From: Anthopleura xanthogrammica
Taxonomy: Eukaryota > Cnidaria > Anthozoa > Actiniaria > Actiniidae
Length of the DNA stretch: 64,000 nt
NCBI GenBank assembly: GCA_964019055.1
Contig: OZ025220.1
Location: 2,107,978 to 2,171,977 of the forward strand
Direction of reading: 5' to 3'
Below, in pieces: positions 1 through 11,129 of this stretch (positions are counted from its first letter, which is position 1; every line of letters begins with the position of its first letter). The notes beneath the pieces were generated by a model that saw only the letters and a program-made list of their open reading frames with translations, was not told where the DNA came from and did not search any database. The position numbers were made by a program, and so were the translations under genes.

Positions 1-227
1 ACCTACTTTGAAACTGATAGATCGATGGATAGTGAATAACTTCTGCAATGGACAGTTTACCAAACATATTCAAATTTGAAAATCGCATTAAAAATCTGTT
101 TCAGTTATAAAAATGCTGTGGATTTTTCATGGCTCCCTTATGACTCTAATTTTTCTATGTGGTCCCCCCTCCTTGAGCCTGATTCTTTTTAATGGATATT
201 TCTAAATTTAGGACATGTAGGACACGT

Positions 228-573
228 AGTAACCGCCACCCAGTTGGCTCAGTTGGTTGAGCACCGGACTTTCGTGCGGGAGGTCGTGGGTTCACGCCCC
301 GGCGGCCGGACCAACACTCAGGATCTTAAAATAACTGAGAAGGTGCTGCTTTGTAACATCTACAAATGGTTAGACCTTTACGTGGCTCGGATGACCACGT
401 AAAATGGCGGTTCCGTCTCCCCACACTACCTAACCCTGCATCGGAGGGACGTAAAAGAACCACTGAGGACGTAAAGAGACCCTGGCAGTGACCACCCTGG
501 TGCAATGTAACTCGAAGGAGACCCCGTGTTCTATTGTACAGTACCAGCCTGGGGCAAATTGTCAAATGAATAA
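228..573 (+). mobile_element. tRNA-derived SINE, near full length
   Basis: The head looks like a tRNA: an A-box-like TGGCTCAGTTGG near 245 and a B-box-like GGTCGTGGGTTCACGCC near 282. After it comes a ~270 bp non-tRNA body and an A/T-rich tail (aataaataaata) near 568. The body (ccaacactcagg, then ctgagaaggtgctgc) resembles a SINE type I recall as common in cnidarian genomes; that link is from memory. Head-only fragments of the same element occur at 2091-2180 and 3237-3333. Confidence 0.75.
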
Positions 574-731
574 ATAAATAGTAGCTCAAACATTGAGACT
601 TAACAGTGTATTCGAAAATCAATTTTTTGAGCCGCGTTTGGCGGTACGTGCCAATGTTTCAAAATTCCTTCTTATCGTTCTCTCAAAAATCGATCGATTT
701 CCTCGAAACTTCAGGTTCCTGGGAAATGGAT

Positions 732-865
732 TGTCATAATTTTGTCTACCGAGTTTGGAGGAAATCTATGGACGCATTATTTTATAGTCAGTTTTTAGTA
801 TTTTCGTGGTGCAGCTACTTGCACTTGATAGATTTTCTCCAAACTAGGCAGACAAAATTATGACA
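732..865. repeat. Short foldback (MITE-like) inverted repeat
   Basis: A 37-nt arm at 732-768 (starting TGTCATAATTTTGTCT) is repeated inverted at 829-865 with a few mismatches and a ~60 nt spacer. There is no coding potential. The remaining gene-free DNA between the SINE and the first EGF exon shows nothing else. Confidence 0.6.
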
Positions 866-1038
866 GTTTGGATGACCCAACACTATAATGGAGGTTGTGG
901 CGGCTACGGCTTGATGGATACTCAAAAGTATGACCAAAAAAACATGATCATATTAAGACTACACAACTTACTTAACATGATAAAAAAAAACCAAAAATAT
1001 CGAAAGTCTCGAAAACCAAAAAAATAAAAAATACAAAC

Positions 1039-1161
1039 CTATGCAAGATTTTCCATTGAACCCGAAACCAGCTGGACACTGGCAAGTGAAGGAGCCAACA
1101 CTGTTTAAACAGGTAGAATTGGCAGGACAGGTATGTGTACCATTGGCACACTCGTCCACAT
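1039..1161 (-). CDS. cbEGF exon, A-type (copy 1)
   Basis: A 123-nt exon flanked by AG (1162-1163) and GT (1037-1038), phase 1 at both ends, so it adds exactly 41 residues. It begins DVDEC, the calcium-binding consensus start, and has the six EGF cysteines in the order C..C..C..C.C..C, including [11 protein letters not shown]. It is part of a multi-EGF extracellular protein (fibrillin, fibulin or coral-skeleton-protein style) whose remaining exons lie outside the window or were not found. The four other EGF exons below have the same length and phase, so they can splice in any combination without breaking frame. Confidence 0.9.
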
Positions 1162-1586
1162 CTAGGATGATGAAGAAAAAATGTTTGTCGTCAGGGCAAA
1201 TAATAGCGACTCTCAGATTCGACTACGAGTACCAGTTTTAAACTCTGAAAGATTAGCACTATAATTTCGTAGTCGTGGTGGAGTACGTAGATTGAAACTT
1301 TAGATTGTTAAAAATAGGAAATCGTATAAGATCCGGTGTTAAGCACGCGAACAGGACCAATTGCAAAACTAGTACTCGTACTCGTACTCGTTTTCGTACT
1401 CGTAGTCGGTTCTGAAGGTCGCTACTATCTATGATGAGGCTGCTTCTTTCTGTCCAGCCGCTAGTGAAACACATATAGTACACTAGTAAAACTGTGGAAT
1501 TTTCATTATGCGATATCAAACATTGAAAGTTCAAATCGAGATTGAGATTGTCATAATATATGATAATTTTTCTAATATATACAAAC

Positions 1587-1709
1587 CTGAACATGTTTGT
1601 CCGTCGCCTTGGTAACCAGTTTTACACTGACAAGTGAAAGAACCCACAGTGTTTTTGCAATCAGCACGAATTTGACAGTTATGTGTACGGGCGGTACACT
1701 CGTTCACAT
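1587..1709 (-). CDS. cbEGF exon, B-type (copy 1)
   Basis: A 123-nt phase 1-1 exon with AG/GT borders. It encodes a second EGF subtype: starts DVNEC, carries CQIRADCKNT, then GSFTCQCKTGYQGDGQTC. It differs from the A-type neighbours in the middle loop and C-terminal half, but the cysteine spacing is complete. It belongs to the same minus-strand gene as the flanking EGF exons. Confidence 0.9.
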
Positions 1710-2090
1710 CTAAATGAAAATATCATTAACGTTATTGGCAAATAGGCTAAAAATTTCCTAGATTGGTTATGGTACGGCATTTCTTACTCTTTTAACCAAT
1801 GTGACTAGGGTGTCTAAATAATTCAGAAGTAATTTAACGAAAAGGGACATCAAGTTAGGACAATTCTCATTGTGTGGTTGATGTAACAGTTCAATTATCT
1901 ATTATAATTTTCAACGAAATAGAAAAATCTTGAAAAAAAAAAAGAAAATCTTGATTTCTTAAATAATCAATGTTAAAAGCTTAGTGCAGGACTGAAGAAA
2001 ACCTCGTGAAATGAAATGCGTTCGGTGTGAATAATACAATAAAGAATTAAGAGGAAAATATCATATGCCCTTGCCAGGACTCTAAGAAAG

Positions 2091-2180
2091 ACTCTGGTTG
2101 GCTAGGTTGGTTGAGCATCAGGCTGTTGTGCGAAAGGTCGTGGGCTCAATTCTCCATCCGAACAAACACCCAGGGTCTAA
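2091..2180 (+). repeat. SINE head fragment in EGF intron
   Basis: The tRNA-like head (GGTTGGCTAGGTTGGTTGAG, then aaaggtcgtgggctc) of the SINE at 228-573 without its body. The same fragment recurs at 3237-3333 in the second block copy, so it was present before the duplication. Confidence 0.6.
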
Positions 2181-2193
2181 AATAGATACAAAC

Positions 2194-2316
2194 CTGCACA
2201 TTTAACTCCATTGTAACTGAAACCGGCGGGACACTGACAAGTGAAGGAGCCAACCTTGTTTAAACAGGTAGAACCGGCAGGACAGTTATGAGTACCATTG
2301 GCACACTCGTCCACAT
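2194..2316 (-). CDS. cbEGF exon, A-type (copy 2)
   Basis: A 123-nt phase 1-1 exon, closely similar to 1039-1161 (DVDEC start, [18 protein letters not shown]). A SINE head fragment at 2091-2180 ends only ~15 nt beyond the donor splice site. The exon is intact, with all six cysteines. Confidence 0.9.
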
Positions 2317-2741
2317 CTAGGATGATGAAGAAAAAATGTTTGTCGTCAGGGCAAATAATAGCGACTCTCAGATTCGACTACGAGTACCAGTTTTAAACTC
2401 TGAAAGATTAGCATTATAATTTCGTAGTCGTGGTGGAGTACGTAGATTGAAACTTTAGATTGTTAAAAAAAGGAAATCGTATAAGATCCGGTGTTAAGCA
2501 CGCGAACAGGACCAATTGCAAAACTAGTACTCGTACTCGTACTCGTTTTCGTACTCGTAGTCGGTTCTGAAGGTCGCTACTATCTATGATGAGGCTGCTT
2601 CTTTCTGTCCGGGCGCTAGTGAAAAACATATAGTACACTAGTAAAACTGTGGAATTTTCATTATGCGATATCAAACATTGAAAGATCAAATCGAGATTGA
2701 GATTGTCATAATATATAATAATTTTTCTAATATATACAAAC

Positions 2742-2864
2742 CTGAACATGTTTGTCCGTCGCCTTGGTAACCAGTTTTACACTGACAAGTGAAAGAACCC
2801 TCAGTGTTTTTGCAATCAGCACGAATTTGACAGTTATGCGTACCAGCGGTACACTCGTTCACAT
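2742..2864 (-). CDS. cbEGF exon, B-type (copy 2)
   Basis: A 123-nt phase 1-1 exon, nearly identical to 1587-1709. The only clear amino-acid differences are in the CTARTH/CTAGTH loop and NTVGS/NTEGS. It lies 1155 nt from its twin, the same offset seen for the introns, so it is the second half of a tandem duplication. Confidence 0.9.
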
Positions 2865-3340
2865 CTAAATGAAAATATCATTAACGTTATTGGCAAAAAG
2901 GCTAAAATTTTCCTAGATTGGTTATGGTACGGCATTTATTACTCTTTTAACCAATGTGACTAGGGTGTCTAAGTAATTCAGAAGTAATTTAACGAAAAGG
3001 GACATCAAGTTAGGGCAATTCTCATTGTGTGGTTGATGTAACAGTTCCATTATTTATTATAATTTTCAACGAAATAGAAAAATCTTTGGAAAAAAATCTT
3101 GATTTCTTAAATAATCAATGTTAAAAGCTTAGTGCAGGACTAAGAAAAACTCGTGAAAAGAAATGCGTGCGGTGTGAATAATAGAATAAAGAATTAAGAG
3201 AAAAATATCATATGCCCTTGCCAGGACTCTAAGAAAGACTCGGGTTGGCTAGGTTGGTTGAGCATCAGACTGTTGTGCGAAAGGTAGCGGGCTCAATTCT
3301 CCATCCGAACAAACACTCAGGGTCTAAAATAGATACAAAC

Positions 3341-3463
3341 CTACACATGTTACTCCATTGTAACTGAAACCGGCGGGACACTGACAAGTGAAGGAGCCAA
3401 CCTTGTTTATACAGGTAGAACCGGCAGGACAGGTATGTGTACCAGTGGCACACTCGTCCGCAT
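3341..3463 (-). CDS. cbEGF exon, A-type (copy 3)
   Basis: A 123-nt phase 1-1 exon with six cysteines; closest to 2194-2316. The start is DADEC instead of DVDEC, which keeps the acidic calcium ligands. It is the highest-coordinate, so most N-terminal, EGF exon seen here. Exons further 5' of this minus-strand gene were not recognised. Confidence 0.88.
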
Positions 3464-3726
3464 CTAGGATCGAGAGAGTAGGGAAAAAATTAGTATAGAT
3501 AATAGGACTACATGCGTTTAATTTGGAAAAAATTGGATAGAAAAACTGAAGATTGCCAAAATATCAGTAATTCTTTACCCACATCATAATATTTTCCCTT
3601 TAATAATAATATTTAATATTTAATATTTAATTAAGTAATTTCCAATATTATGATTATAATAATGTGTATATTGCGCAACTTCCTGTAATTCAGTTCATAC
3701 TGCAAGAGGAATTAATAAACCAGATA

Positions 3727-3770
<44 letters not shown>

Positions 3771-3898
3771 AATAATAAGTAATACTTTATTGACAAAGAT
3801 AAATATAGATTACTTCATAGAAAGTGCGAGTTGTTTTTACATAAACAACGAGTGAATATAGCCCCGTACAAAGCACTCTCTATGATGTTTTCTCTTTA
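3464..3898. other. Gene-free AT-rich spacer with (ATT)n
   Basis: No exon was recognised. It contains an (ATT)n microsatellite at about 3730-3769 and short AATATTTAAT repeats near 3605-3640. Confidence 0.6.
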
Positions 3899-4643
3899 TT
3901 ATATATATATAACTAGAATTCACATACAAACGCGTTTATTTTGATTGAATAAAAATGACAAATTTTGTCGAAACTTTCGTAAGTTTTAAGTTTATAAGTT
4001 AAAATGTCATGCAACTGTACATAATTAAATTGAAAAACTCCTCATGTCAGTTTATAAAAGGAAAATGAATATACAAAAAGTCAATATAAATATCAAAAAT
4101 GTACTGTTTTTCATAATTAGTCGCTGTCTGGCGAATCCAAGATGCAATAACGGCGGCGCTTTGTTGTCGTTTCTTCACGCAAAGTTGGACTTTTATTCAC
4201 AGTAAAAGCAGAAAGCAGCTCGTCTAAATCTCTTGGCTGGATTTCTTCCAGGTTTTGCTGCACATGTTTTGTTTCAAGATATGTAGTCAATAAAGCCAGG
4301 TCTCTCTCTTTGTCTTGCTTAGTGTGTTTTTGTTTTCTTGGTTTTGAATAAACTCATCTACCGGCACATCTAGTGACACAAAACGACTCGCCATTTTGTT
4401 CACATCAACAAAGCTACAGAAAACACAACTTTGCTTTGGCGGGAAGCCATTCAAATGTCACAATTGCTCGTTTTATGATTGGTTGGTTTGGTCAACTCTA
4501 AATTTTGATTGGTTATATTTTTACACAGTGAAAAGCTGTACGCGATGCTTATTGGTCGTATTGCATTTTTCACCAGTGAAATATAAAGCATAGAGATTTT
4601 TATAATAGAGATTTATTGTATGAAATTCTAGTTATATATATAA
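3899..4643 (-). mobile_element. Non-autonomous DNA transposon with terminal inverted repeats
   Basis: The ends are inverted: atatataactagaattcaca at the left and its complement (gaaattctagttatatat) at the right. The ~745 bp interior carries a minus-strand coding remnant (next entry). The arrangement fits an internally deleted derivative of a larger element. The superfamily is not certain. Confidence 0.6.
4117..4394 (-). pseudogene. Remnant of a DUF3504-like protein, frameshifted
   Basis: From ATG at 4394 the frame reads MASRFVSLDV and then QENKNT, a start I associate with DUF3504/KIAA1958-like proteins related to Crypton tyrosine recombinases. A one-base shift is then needed to continue (LALLTTYLETKHVQQNLEEI, then DLDELLSAF), after which the frame ends CILDSPDSD and stop at 4117. 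The catalytic recombinase part is absent, so this is an internally deleted, non-functional copy. Family assignment is from memory of motif style and needs a profile search. Confidence 0.55.
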
Positions 4644-5159
4644 TAAATAGCAATAATAATGGATCAATGAGAAATTAAAAATATACTTAACCCTAATACT
4701 GATACTTTAAAACTGAAGCTTATTACTAATATATATATTATATAGAAAAGAAAAAAAATATTATATTATGTATATTATTATTCATATATTGATAATAATA
4801 TAATAAATTTCTAAAAAAAAATAATAATAATAAAAAATTAAAAAAAATAAATAAAAGTAAAAAAAAATTATAATGACTATTTATAAAATATTTGCTTCAT
4901 AGTTATTTAATCTAAAATCCTCTAAAATGTTTTTATTTCGAAAAGGGGTTCTTATTATTATAAATTTGACTATGCCGATAGGCCGAGTACTATTTGACGT
5001 TTCAAATTATTTATTAATTTTATATAATACTTTTTCCGAGCTTCAGGCAGGATTCAAATCGTGAGTTCAAATCTTTCCAGGAGCTCGGTATATCTGAATT
5101 CATGATTTAAACATTTCTGGTATTTCATAATGGTAATTGAACTAAGTGGAGTGCAATTT
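4644..5159. other. AT-rich spacer, no gene seen
   Basis: Very AT-rich up to ~4880, then unremarkable sequence. No exon or RNA gene was recognised. Confidence 0.5.
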
Positions 5160-5246
5160 GGTCTGATATCAAACGCGCGATAACAAAATCACACGACCGC
5201 GTAGCGGGAGTGTGATTTGTAATCGCAAGTTTGATTTCAGACCAAA
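5160..5246. repeat. Imperfect palindrome
   Basis: ggtctgatatcaaacg at the left is matched by cgcaagtttgatttcagacc at the right around a GACCGCGTAGCGGGA centre. It is a foldback repeat directly beside the next element. Confidence 0.6.
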
Positions 5247-5271
5247 ATTGCACGACACGAAGTTCAATTAT

Positions 5272-5619
5272 CACTTTATTATATCCATTTTGAAATCATA
5301 CTAGATAGACACTAAATTTGTGATAAATACAAAAGTATTTATTTACAAATAGCGGGTATTTTGTTTCTTTTTGTAACAAAAAATTCCAGTCAAACTTGAA
5401 AAAAGCTACATTTTATGTTCCTTATTTGCTGTAATCTGATTGGCTGATTACATACAATCCTGTAATCTGATTGGTTACCTATTCTAGTGTTGCATTGTGA
5501 TTGGCTGACAAAAAGATGCGATTCGGACTCAAAATAGTGTGATTCGTGCTTGAATCAATCTACTGAGAGCCAATCAGATTACAGGATTTGCTAGTGATTT
5601 CAAAGTGGATATAATAAAG
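5272..5619. mobile_element. MITE-like element, ~25-bp inverted termini
   Basis: Left end cactttattatatccatttt is inverted at 5596-5619 (gtggatataataaag). The ~350 bp interior is non-coding and contains repeated motifs of the form 'gattggctgattac'. Confidence 0.6.
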
Positions 5620-6844
5620 AATAATAATAACCATCTGAGCTTAAATTCTTAAGGTATCAGGAATTGATTAGGACCCCTATACGTGCTACCTCAAATGTCT
5701 CAATATTTTGCCATAAAAGTATACATTTTCTTAAAGCTAAATAAATGTAGTTTTCGAATATATATTTAAAACTGTCTAATTTGAAACATAAAGTTGTTGA
5801 GTGACATTCTACCGCACTTCATTTGACAACTTACCGCAGGATCAGAATTTCCGCAATGTCGATCAACATACATTAACATACTCTGTGGATAATGAGCTTC
5901 AAAACGGTGCTTTACATTCTTTTTACAGAAATCACAAAACTTTAAAAAGCTTCGAGTTCAGAACGCCACAAGTCAGTGGTGAGACTGAGTCTCCTCTGCC
6001 AGTATGTATTTTATCTAGAATCCCATATCACAAAATAAACTCGCGCGCTGATTGGTCCGAGATGACGAATATGTGACGTAGATAGCGAAGGATTCAGCGC
6101 GGAATCCAACGCTTTCAAAGCTGAATTGAATGAAAGATCAGGGATCCCGCACAAAAAAATGTTGCTTTTGTCTTATATATTATCACTTGATTTTCTTAAC
6201 GTATGGCATTAAAAAACAAAACAAAAAAGATTAGTTTGCAAAGAATATAAATGGAAATAGTTAACTTTGTTAAAAAGCGAAATTTGCTATAAAAACGAAG
6301 AATGTTTGATAGCAGTCTGAAAAGATGAATTCAATAAAAAATCAGGAAGCCCGCGTTTTGTTTTTCTTTCTCTTGCTTTTTATCCTCATCGGAGTCGCTG
6401 TTAGAGCAATTATTTTTATAAGAGAACTTTATAAGAGGTAAAGGGTGCCTCCAAGTTTAGATGAACACTTAGAGCGTCATCATGGTCAGTCTCACGTACG
6501 ATTTCCGATGACTCAAGAAATCTAGTCGACTAGCGTTTTTAAAACACTTTAGCTGAGAACTCATAGCCGAACTGACATTTTGCATAGCATCGTGCAAATT
6601 TAATGGTCACAACGAGTGCTTTCAACCAATCACGACGCGAGAATTGTAACAGTTATTCTAAAATTTCCAGAAGATCGAGTGAACCAAAATAACACTAATT
6701 TCGATTTTACTCGCAACGAAAATTGAACTATTATGGCTCAGGCGGTTTTTTGACGGTTTTCCCCGTTTAATAAGATATTTTGAATAACTAGGCACATTTG
6801 TGTCTACTTTGGACCTAACGCTATCAATGCACAATGCCCGCAAT
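5620..6844. other. Spacer, no gene seen
   Basis: Short open frames only, without splice context or recognisable domains. No repeat structure was identified. Confidence 0.5.
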
Positions 6845-7336
6845 TTCGCGGGGTCGCGGTAAAACGCGGAAACTGAAACGGCGGAAAGCGGAAAGCGGAT
6901 TTACGATACATTTCATTATACTCCAATTTCGTACCAGAATCAACATGAATTGAAATTCAATACATTTTATAATACTCAAATTTTCGTAAGAGAATCAACA
7001 TGGATTTTTGAAACTTCAGAAATACTCATGTTTTACGATAAAGAATCGAAAAACATATCTATGAAATTAAACCGGACAATTTAAACATTTCTAGGGATTT
7101 TAAGATGATAAAATAATAGGCGCTGTACGCGAGTTTATTCTATATGCCGGCACTGACTGATGATCATCACTAAGGTCATCACTAAGAAATGTATCGAATT
7201 TCCGCTTTCCGCTTTCCGCTTTCCGCTTTCCGCTTTCCGCTTTCCGCTTTCCGCTTTCCGCTTTCCGCTTTCCGCTTTCCGCTTTCCGCTTTCCGCTTTC
7301 CGCCGTTTCAGATTCCGCGTTTTACCGCGAGCATCC
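6845..7336. mobile_element. Foldback element with a one-sided heptamer expansion
   Basis: The left arm (6847-6915: gcggtaaaacgcgg..gaaacggcggaaagcgg) is repeated inverted at 7186-7335 (ccgtttcagattccgcg, then ttttaccgc). In the left arm the GGAAAGC heptamer is present about twice. In the right arm it is expanded to about 15 copies (7199-7305). Because 7 is not a multiple of 3, every frame through it is open, giving an artefactual KRKAESG-repeat frame. Confidence 0.75.
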
Positions 7337-8159
7337 TCGATTTTTACCGACATTAACTGTTTAGGAGATTTAGGAGAGTTTCACACCTCGTTAAGACGTC
7401 TGTCAACATAGTGATACCGCCAGCCAACCAAAAACAAGGAACAACGCGACCAACGGAGTGTTGACAAACACTTCGAACTACGCGGGAAATGATCTAAAAA
7501 TCGAACACTTCGTTTCTCCGGTAAACTTTTAATAAAGACACAAAAGAATGAGAATTCCCAAAGGTATCGAAAGTATATATAGTGTATTCAAGACGCAAAA
7601 GAAATCAGAAAGCGTCAGAGTTTCGAAGCGTGGTAACACACGAATTTCATCACGCGGGAAAATCCAAAGAGTAACCGACTCAAGTATAATAGGATTAACG
7701 AGGGTCACGACGCCTTCGGTTTAGATTTATTTTCCCTTCAAGTCATGTTTTTTTTTTTAAATAACTAACGAACTTTTAAAAATTTTTCAAAAAGAAAGAT
7801 TAATGTAGAAACTTTTAATTAGTGAAATTTTTTTTAGAAACATTTTACCCGCGAAGGTCTCCAGTAACCTTAATTGTTATATAATTACATTTGTCTTTGC
7901 AGTGATGTGTTATCACCTCTTTCCTGTTATTCATCACTTTACTCCCAACGATATATATATACTGTACTCTTCTTCTTATTTCCTCTTTTACTTCGACGAG
8001 CGAAACTTCATTATTATTACAAACGTTTTTACGCGGTTTTTGAGTTTCTTATATATTTAGAATAGATTTTCCACTCTTGTCGGCGAACGATTCGACTAAC
8101 AATACAATCCCGTAGAAATATTAACAGTCAAAACGGCTCAAGCGTACCCCCCATAGAAG
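7337..8159. other. Spacer, no gene seen
   Basis: No domain, exon or RNA recognised; short T-rich tracts only. Confidence 0.5.
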
Positions 8160-8412
8160 CCATGAATAAATGTATTATTCGAATATTGAGCTAATTATTC
8201 ACTCTGACTCCAAACTTGAAAACAAGTTATCTACTTCAGTTCTGATTGGATTCTCCAACAATTGCCATGCCAAAGTAGAAAAAAAATTCGCAGAAGGACC
8301 ATCACTTAACTTTTTTGTTGTGAAATGAATGTGAAGTTTGACGTTTTCGGATTTTTTAATGAAAACTTAGAGTGAATAATCAACTCAATATTCGAATAAT
8401 AAAATATTAATG
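8160..8412. mobile_element. MITE-like inverted repeat
   Basis: tattattcgaatattgagct near 8172 is inverted near 8385 (aactcaatattcgaataata). The arms are ~45 bp and the interior ~150 bp, non-coding. Confidence 0.55.
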
Positions 8413-8617
8413 GCGCAAAATGGTGTAAAAATTCTAGTACAAACTGAATATAGATTCCAATATACATGTCCTTCAATTCATTATCATAATTTTGTAAATT
8501 CACTTTTCTTACTACACTTAAATTGTAGCTCGATTACAATTATATAACCAAAGTAAGTAAGTTTGAGGGTGATAAACTAAAAATTGTTAAAAAGTTGTGA
8601 GAATTTTTAAATGTAAA

Positions 8618-8835
8618 CAAACCCCGAAATGCAACACGGGTTCGAGTCCCGACGGGCTCAGTATCGTATGTAGAGTTGTTTGTTGGTTATCTTCTGTGCT
8701 TTGAGGGTTTTTTTCCCGGGTTTTCCTGTGTTCCTCCCTTATTAAAAGCCAACTCTCAATTCTAATTCTAACTTCGGGGCTTCACCTAGTTGGAGCTTAG
8801 CTCTGTTGAGATAACCCCACGCTGATTTTCGGTTA
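8618..8835 (+). mobile_element. 5'-truncated tRNA-derived SINE (second type)
   Basis: A B-box-like GGTTCGAGTCC at ~8640 starts the piece. The body (agagttgtttgttggtt, then tttcccgggttttcctgtg) is shared with 36233-36415 and 50205-50380, so it is one SINE family. The A-box half is missing here. Confidence 0.6.
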
Positions 8836-9686
8836 AGAAGCTGAAAAGGATATACAAGAATGGCCAAAGAAAAACACAAATAAACACTATTCTACAGACA
8901 ATACTTCGTCATTGTACTGTTTCCGTGTGGGCGGTATTATCGTAGTAATGATGTTAAGTTTTCTTATTAAATTTTAGTCCTAGTTTTTCTTGTTTTTTTT
9001 AAAACGTCCTTTAAAACATGTTCCTTTCCATTAATCCTTCTTTCGTTTCTTCCTTCCTTCGTTTCATATTTAATTTAACTCGAATCTTTTAAGTTATTTC
9101 TGTGTTATTATTTAAGTTTTTAAAAGTATTTGAATTTTCAATAACAAATTTGAAAAGGATCGAGAAATTTCCTAAATTTGCGTACTTTGGATATAGTTGA
9201 AGATAAACCTATTTGCATATATATATATCTATAGCTCGCCCACTTCGGTGGAATCGAGCACTCTTTGGAGTTGCCACAGATATCTACTTTAGCATTATGC
9301 ATAGCTCACTCCCACACGGGTTAGAGCACTCTGGAACTATGTGTCTTCAAGCTCACTTCTTCGGATGTATTCTATAGCTGCACTGATCACAAGCAGCCCA
9401 ACCCTCTTTTTCTGTAGTGTTGTGATGAATATTTACGGTAATATTTTGTAATATCTAAAATTGGTACTTTTATGATATCATATAGTATTATGACCATAAT
9501 CATTAGTAGGCGAGCTTTTGTTCAAAACAGGTGGCATTTGGCCTTTTGAATTGCTAAGCAACTCAATCGAGATAGTCGCTAAATATTTAATAAAGTTTAT
9601 TAGTTAGTTCAGACTAAGAAAATTTCGTGCCAAACTTTATTTCAATCAAAAAGTCTCTTCGCTAATTTCTACTCAAGCATTTCATT
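8836..9686. other. Spacer, no gene seen
   Basis: Contains a low-copy-looking GCTCACTCC/GAGCACTC motif cluster at 9230-9370. No open frame of interest. Confidence 0.45.
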
Positions 9687-11129
9687 TTAACTGATTTCCA
9701 CCCAATCAGATTCCTCTAAGAACTTAAATAAGGACTCACAATTCTGGCAGTTGTTACCATCGAATCTCTTCGTACATTTACAGAGATATCCCTCCCTGTT
9801 GAAGCCGCAGGTGCCACCATTGACACAAGGGTTTTCTTCTTCACAAGGATTCTATAAAAAAGGAAAAAAAAAATTTCGATAAATACTTAACTAATACTTA
9901 TAGATTTAGTTATACTCAATGATAAATTGATTAATGTTCGCAATAAAAAATTAAAAAATTAAAAAACATAGAAAAATTTGTGACGCCGACTTGAGAAACC
10001 ACAAATTCAATTGTTTAACTCACTAACATCTTAATCAATAATAAAAGTCTTGTTTTTCTATAGAAAACACTTGCGCAGACACAATGATATTCGTAAAATT
10101 GAAAGCGTTTCATACTTGACTGAAATGACACAATTTTTATTAAAATAAGATAATAATGTTTATATTAAAAACCTCAAAATAGAATACGCAGCATCACTTA
10201 ATTTCTCCGATACTTTTGTTACTGTCTCAACCAAACTTTTTAAAACCAGCCTTCCTTTTAGATTGGTGGACTCTCTTTTATTGGAGCTAGTTCTTTCTTA
10301 TTGAGGGCTTTCTCAGGCTTTCCAGCCTCTGTAAAAATCCAATCGCACTTCTAACTTGCTGTTCGATTTTGAAACGAGAGAGGGAAAACTGTTTGCTGCA
10401 GAATTAAGATGGTTCTTGTTTTTATGAGGGTTAGCACTTAATAGTCAGTAGTTAACACCCTCTGTAAAAATCCAAACTGTTTGCTGCAGATTTAGATAGC
10501 AGCTGAGGGCTGGCACTTAATAACAAAACTTTGGCCCTCGTTCCAATATAGAAGTTGATTTGTGTGGAGGGAGTAAAACCCTCGAAGTACAGGAGAAACC
10601 GAACTAAAAAACTCCACTCAAGTATGACACAGAGTCTGCGAATCGAAACCGAGTCAAATTGGTGAGAGGCGAGTAAGATATGAAGTATTACATAATTATT
10701 ATTTATTATTATATGAAGTATTACATATCCTTACTCTGATTACAGAAGTGAGCTTACCTTGATGCTGAAATGAGTAAAGGTGTTGTTCTGTGTCATGTTG
10801 TTCGGGTTAGTATGCTTATCGGTTGATAACAGCTCACACACGTGAAGTCCATTTTTCTGGGCTGTGGTTTGAAAGTTCACCGATTGACACCAAGAAACAC
10901 CAATACAAGCAAAGATACACTCCATGTTATCAGGAACTTGAGTGGTTTGTTGTTGGATGTCTTCGGTTTGGATGGAAAAAGACAGAATGGACCCAGGAAA
11001 AGCTTCAAACTGAAATTCATTATGCTTTTCCATGTGGTCAACCTGTTCAGTACATGTGCTGTAGTGTACGACACATAACAGCATCACTGCAGTTAACCAA
11101 GTCATGGCGAAAGATAAGAGAGCCTTCAT
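9687..11129 (-). CDS. Secreted PAN/apple + EGF protein, two exons
   Basis: Exon 1 is 10758-11129 (124 codons, ends phase 0 before GTAAGC). Exon 2 is 9687-9851 (AG at 9852-9853, 54 codons plus TAA). The 178-aa product starts with a hydrophobic signal peptide (residues ~1-26). A PAN/apple-like region follows with C71, C75, C81 and C98 (CIFACIGVSWC, then HVCELL), then two N-glycosylation sequons (NMT, NNT). Exon 2 is one EGF domain with six cysteines (C127, C133, C139, C148, C150, C159; CVNGGTC core) and a short tail. It is probably an extracellular adhesion or lectin-like protein. Many PAN-EGF proteins continue into another domain, so this may be a short family member. Both splice sites and both frames are intact. 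Confidence 0.85.

Larger units (their letters stand above)
1039..3340. repeat. Tandem duplication of a two-EGF-exon block
   Basis: About 1.15 kb is present twice: 1039-2193 and 2194-3340. The copies share exons, introns, the CTCGTA-type short repeat (1375-1410 and 2527-2560) and a SINE head fragment. The introns are nearly as similar as the exons, so the duplication is fairly recent. Confidence 0.85.

Noticed and set aside
7135..7411. KRKAESG-repeat and FRFPLSA-repeat open frames
   Set aside because: Produced by a heptamer repeat that is open in all frames; no other coding sign.
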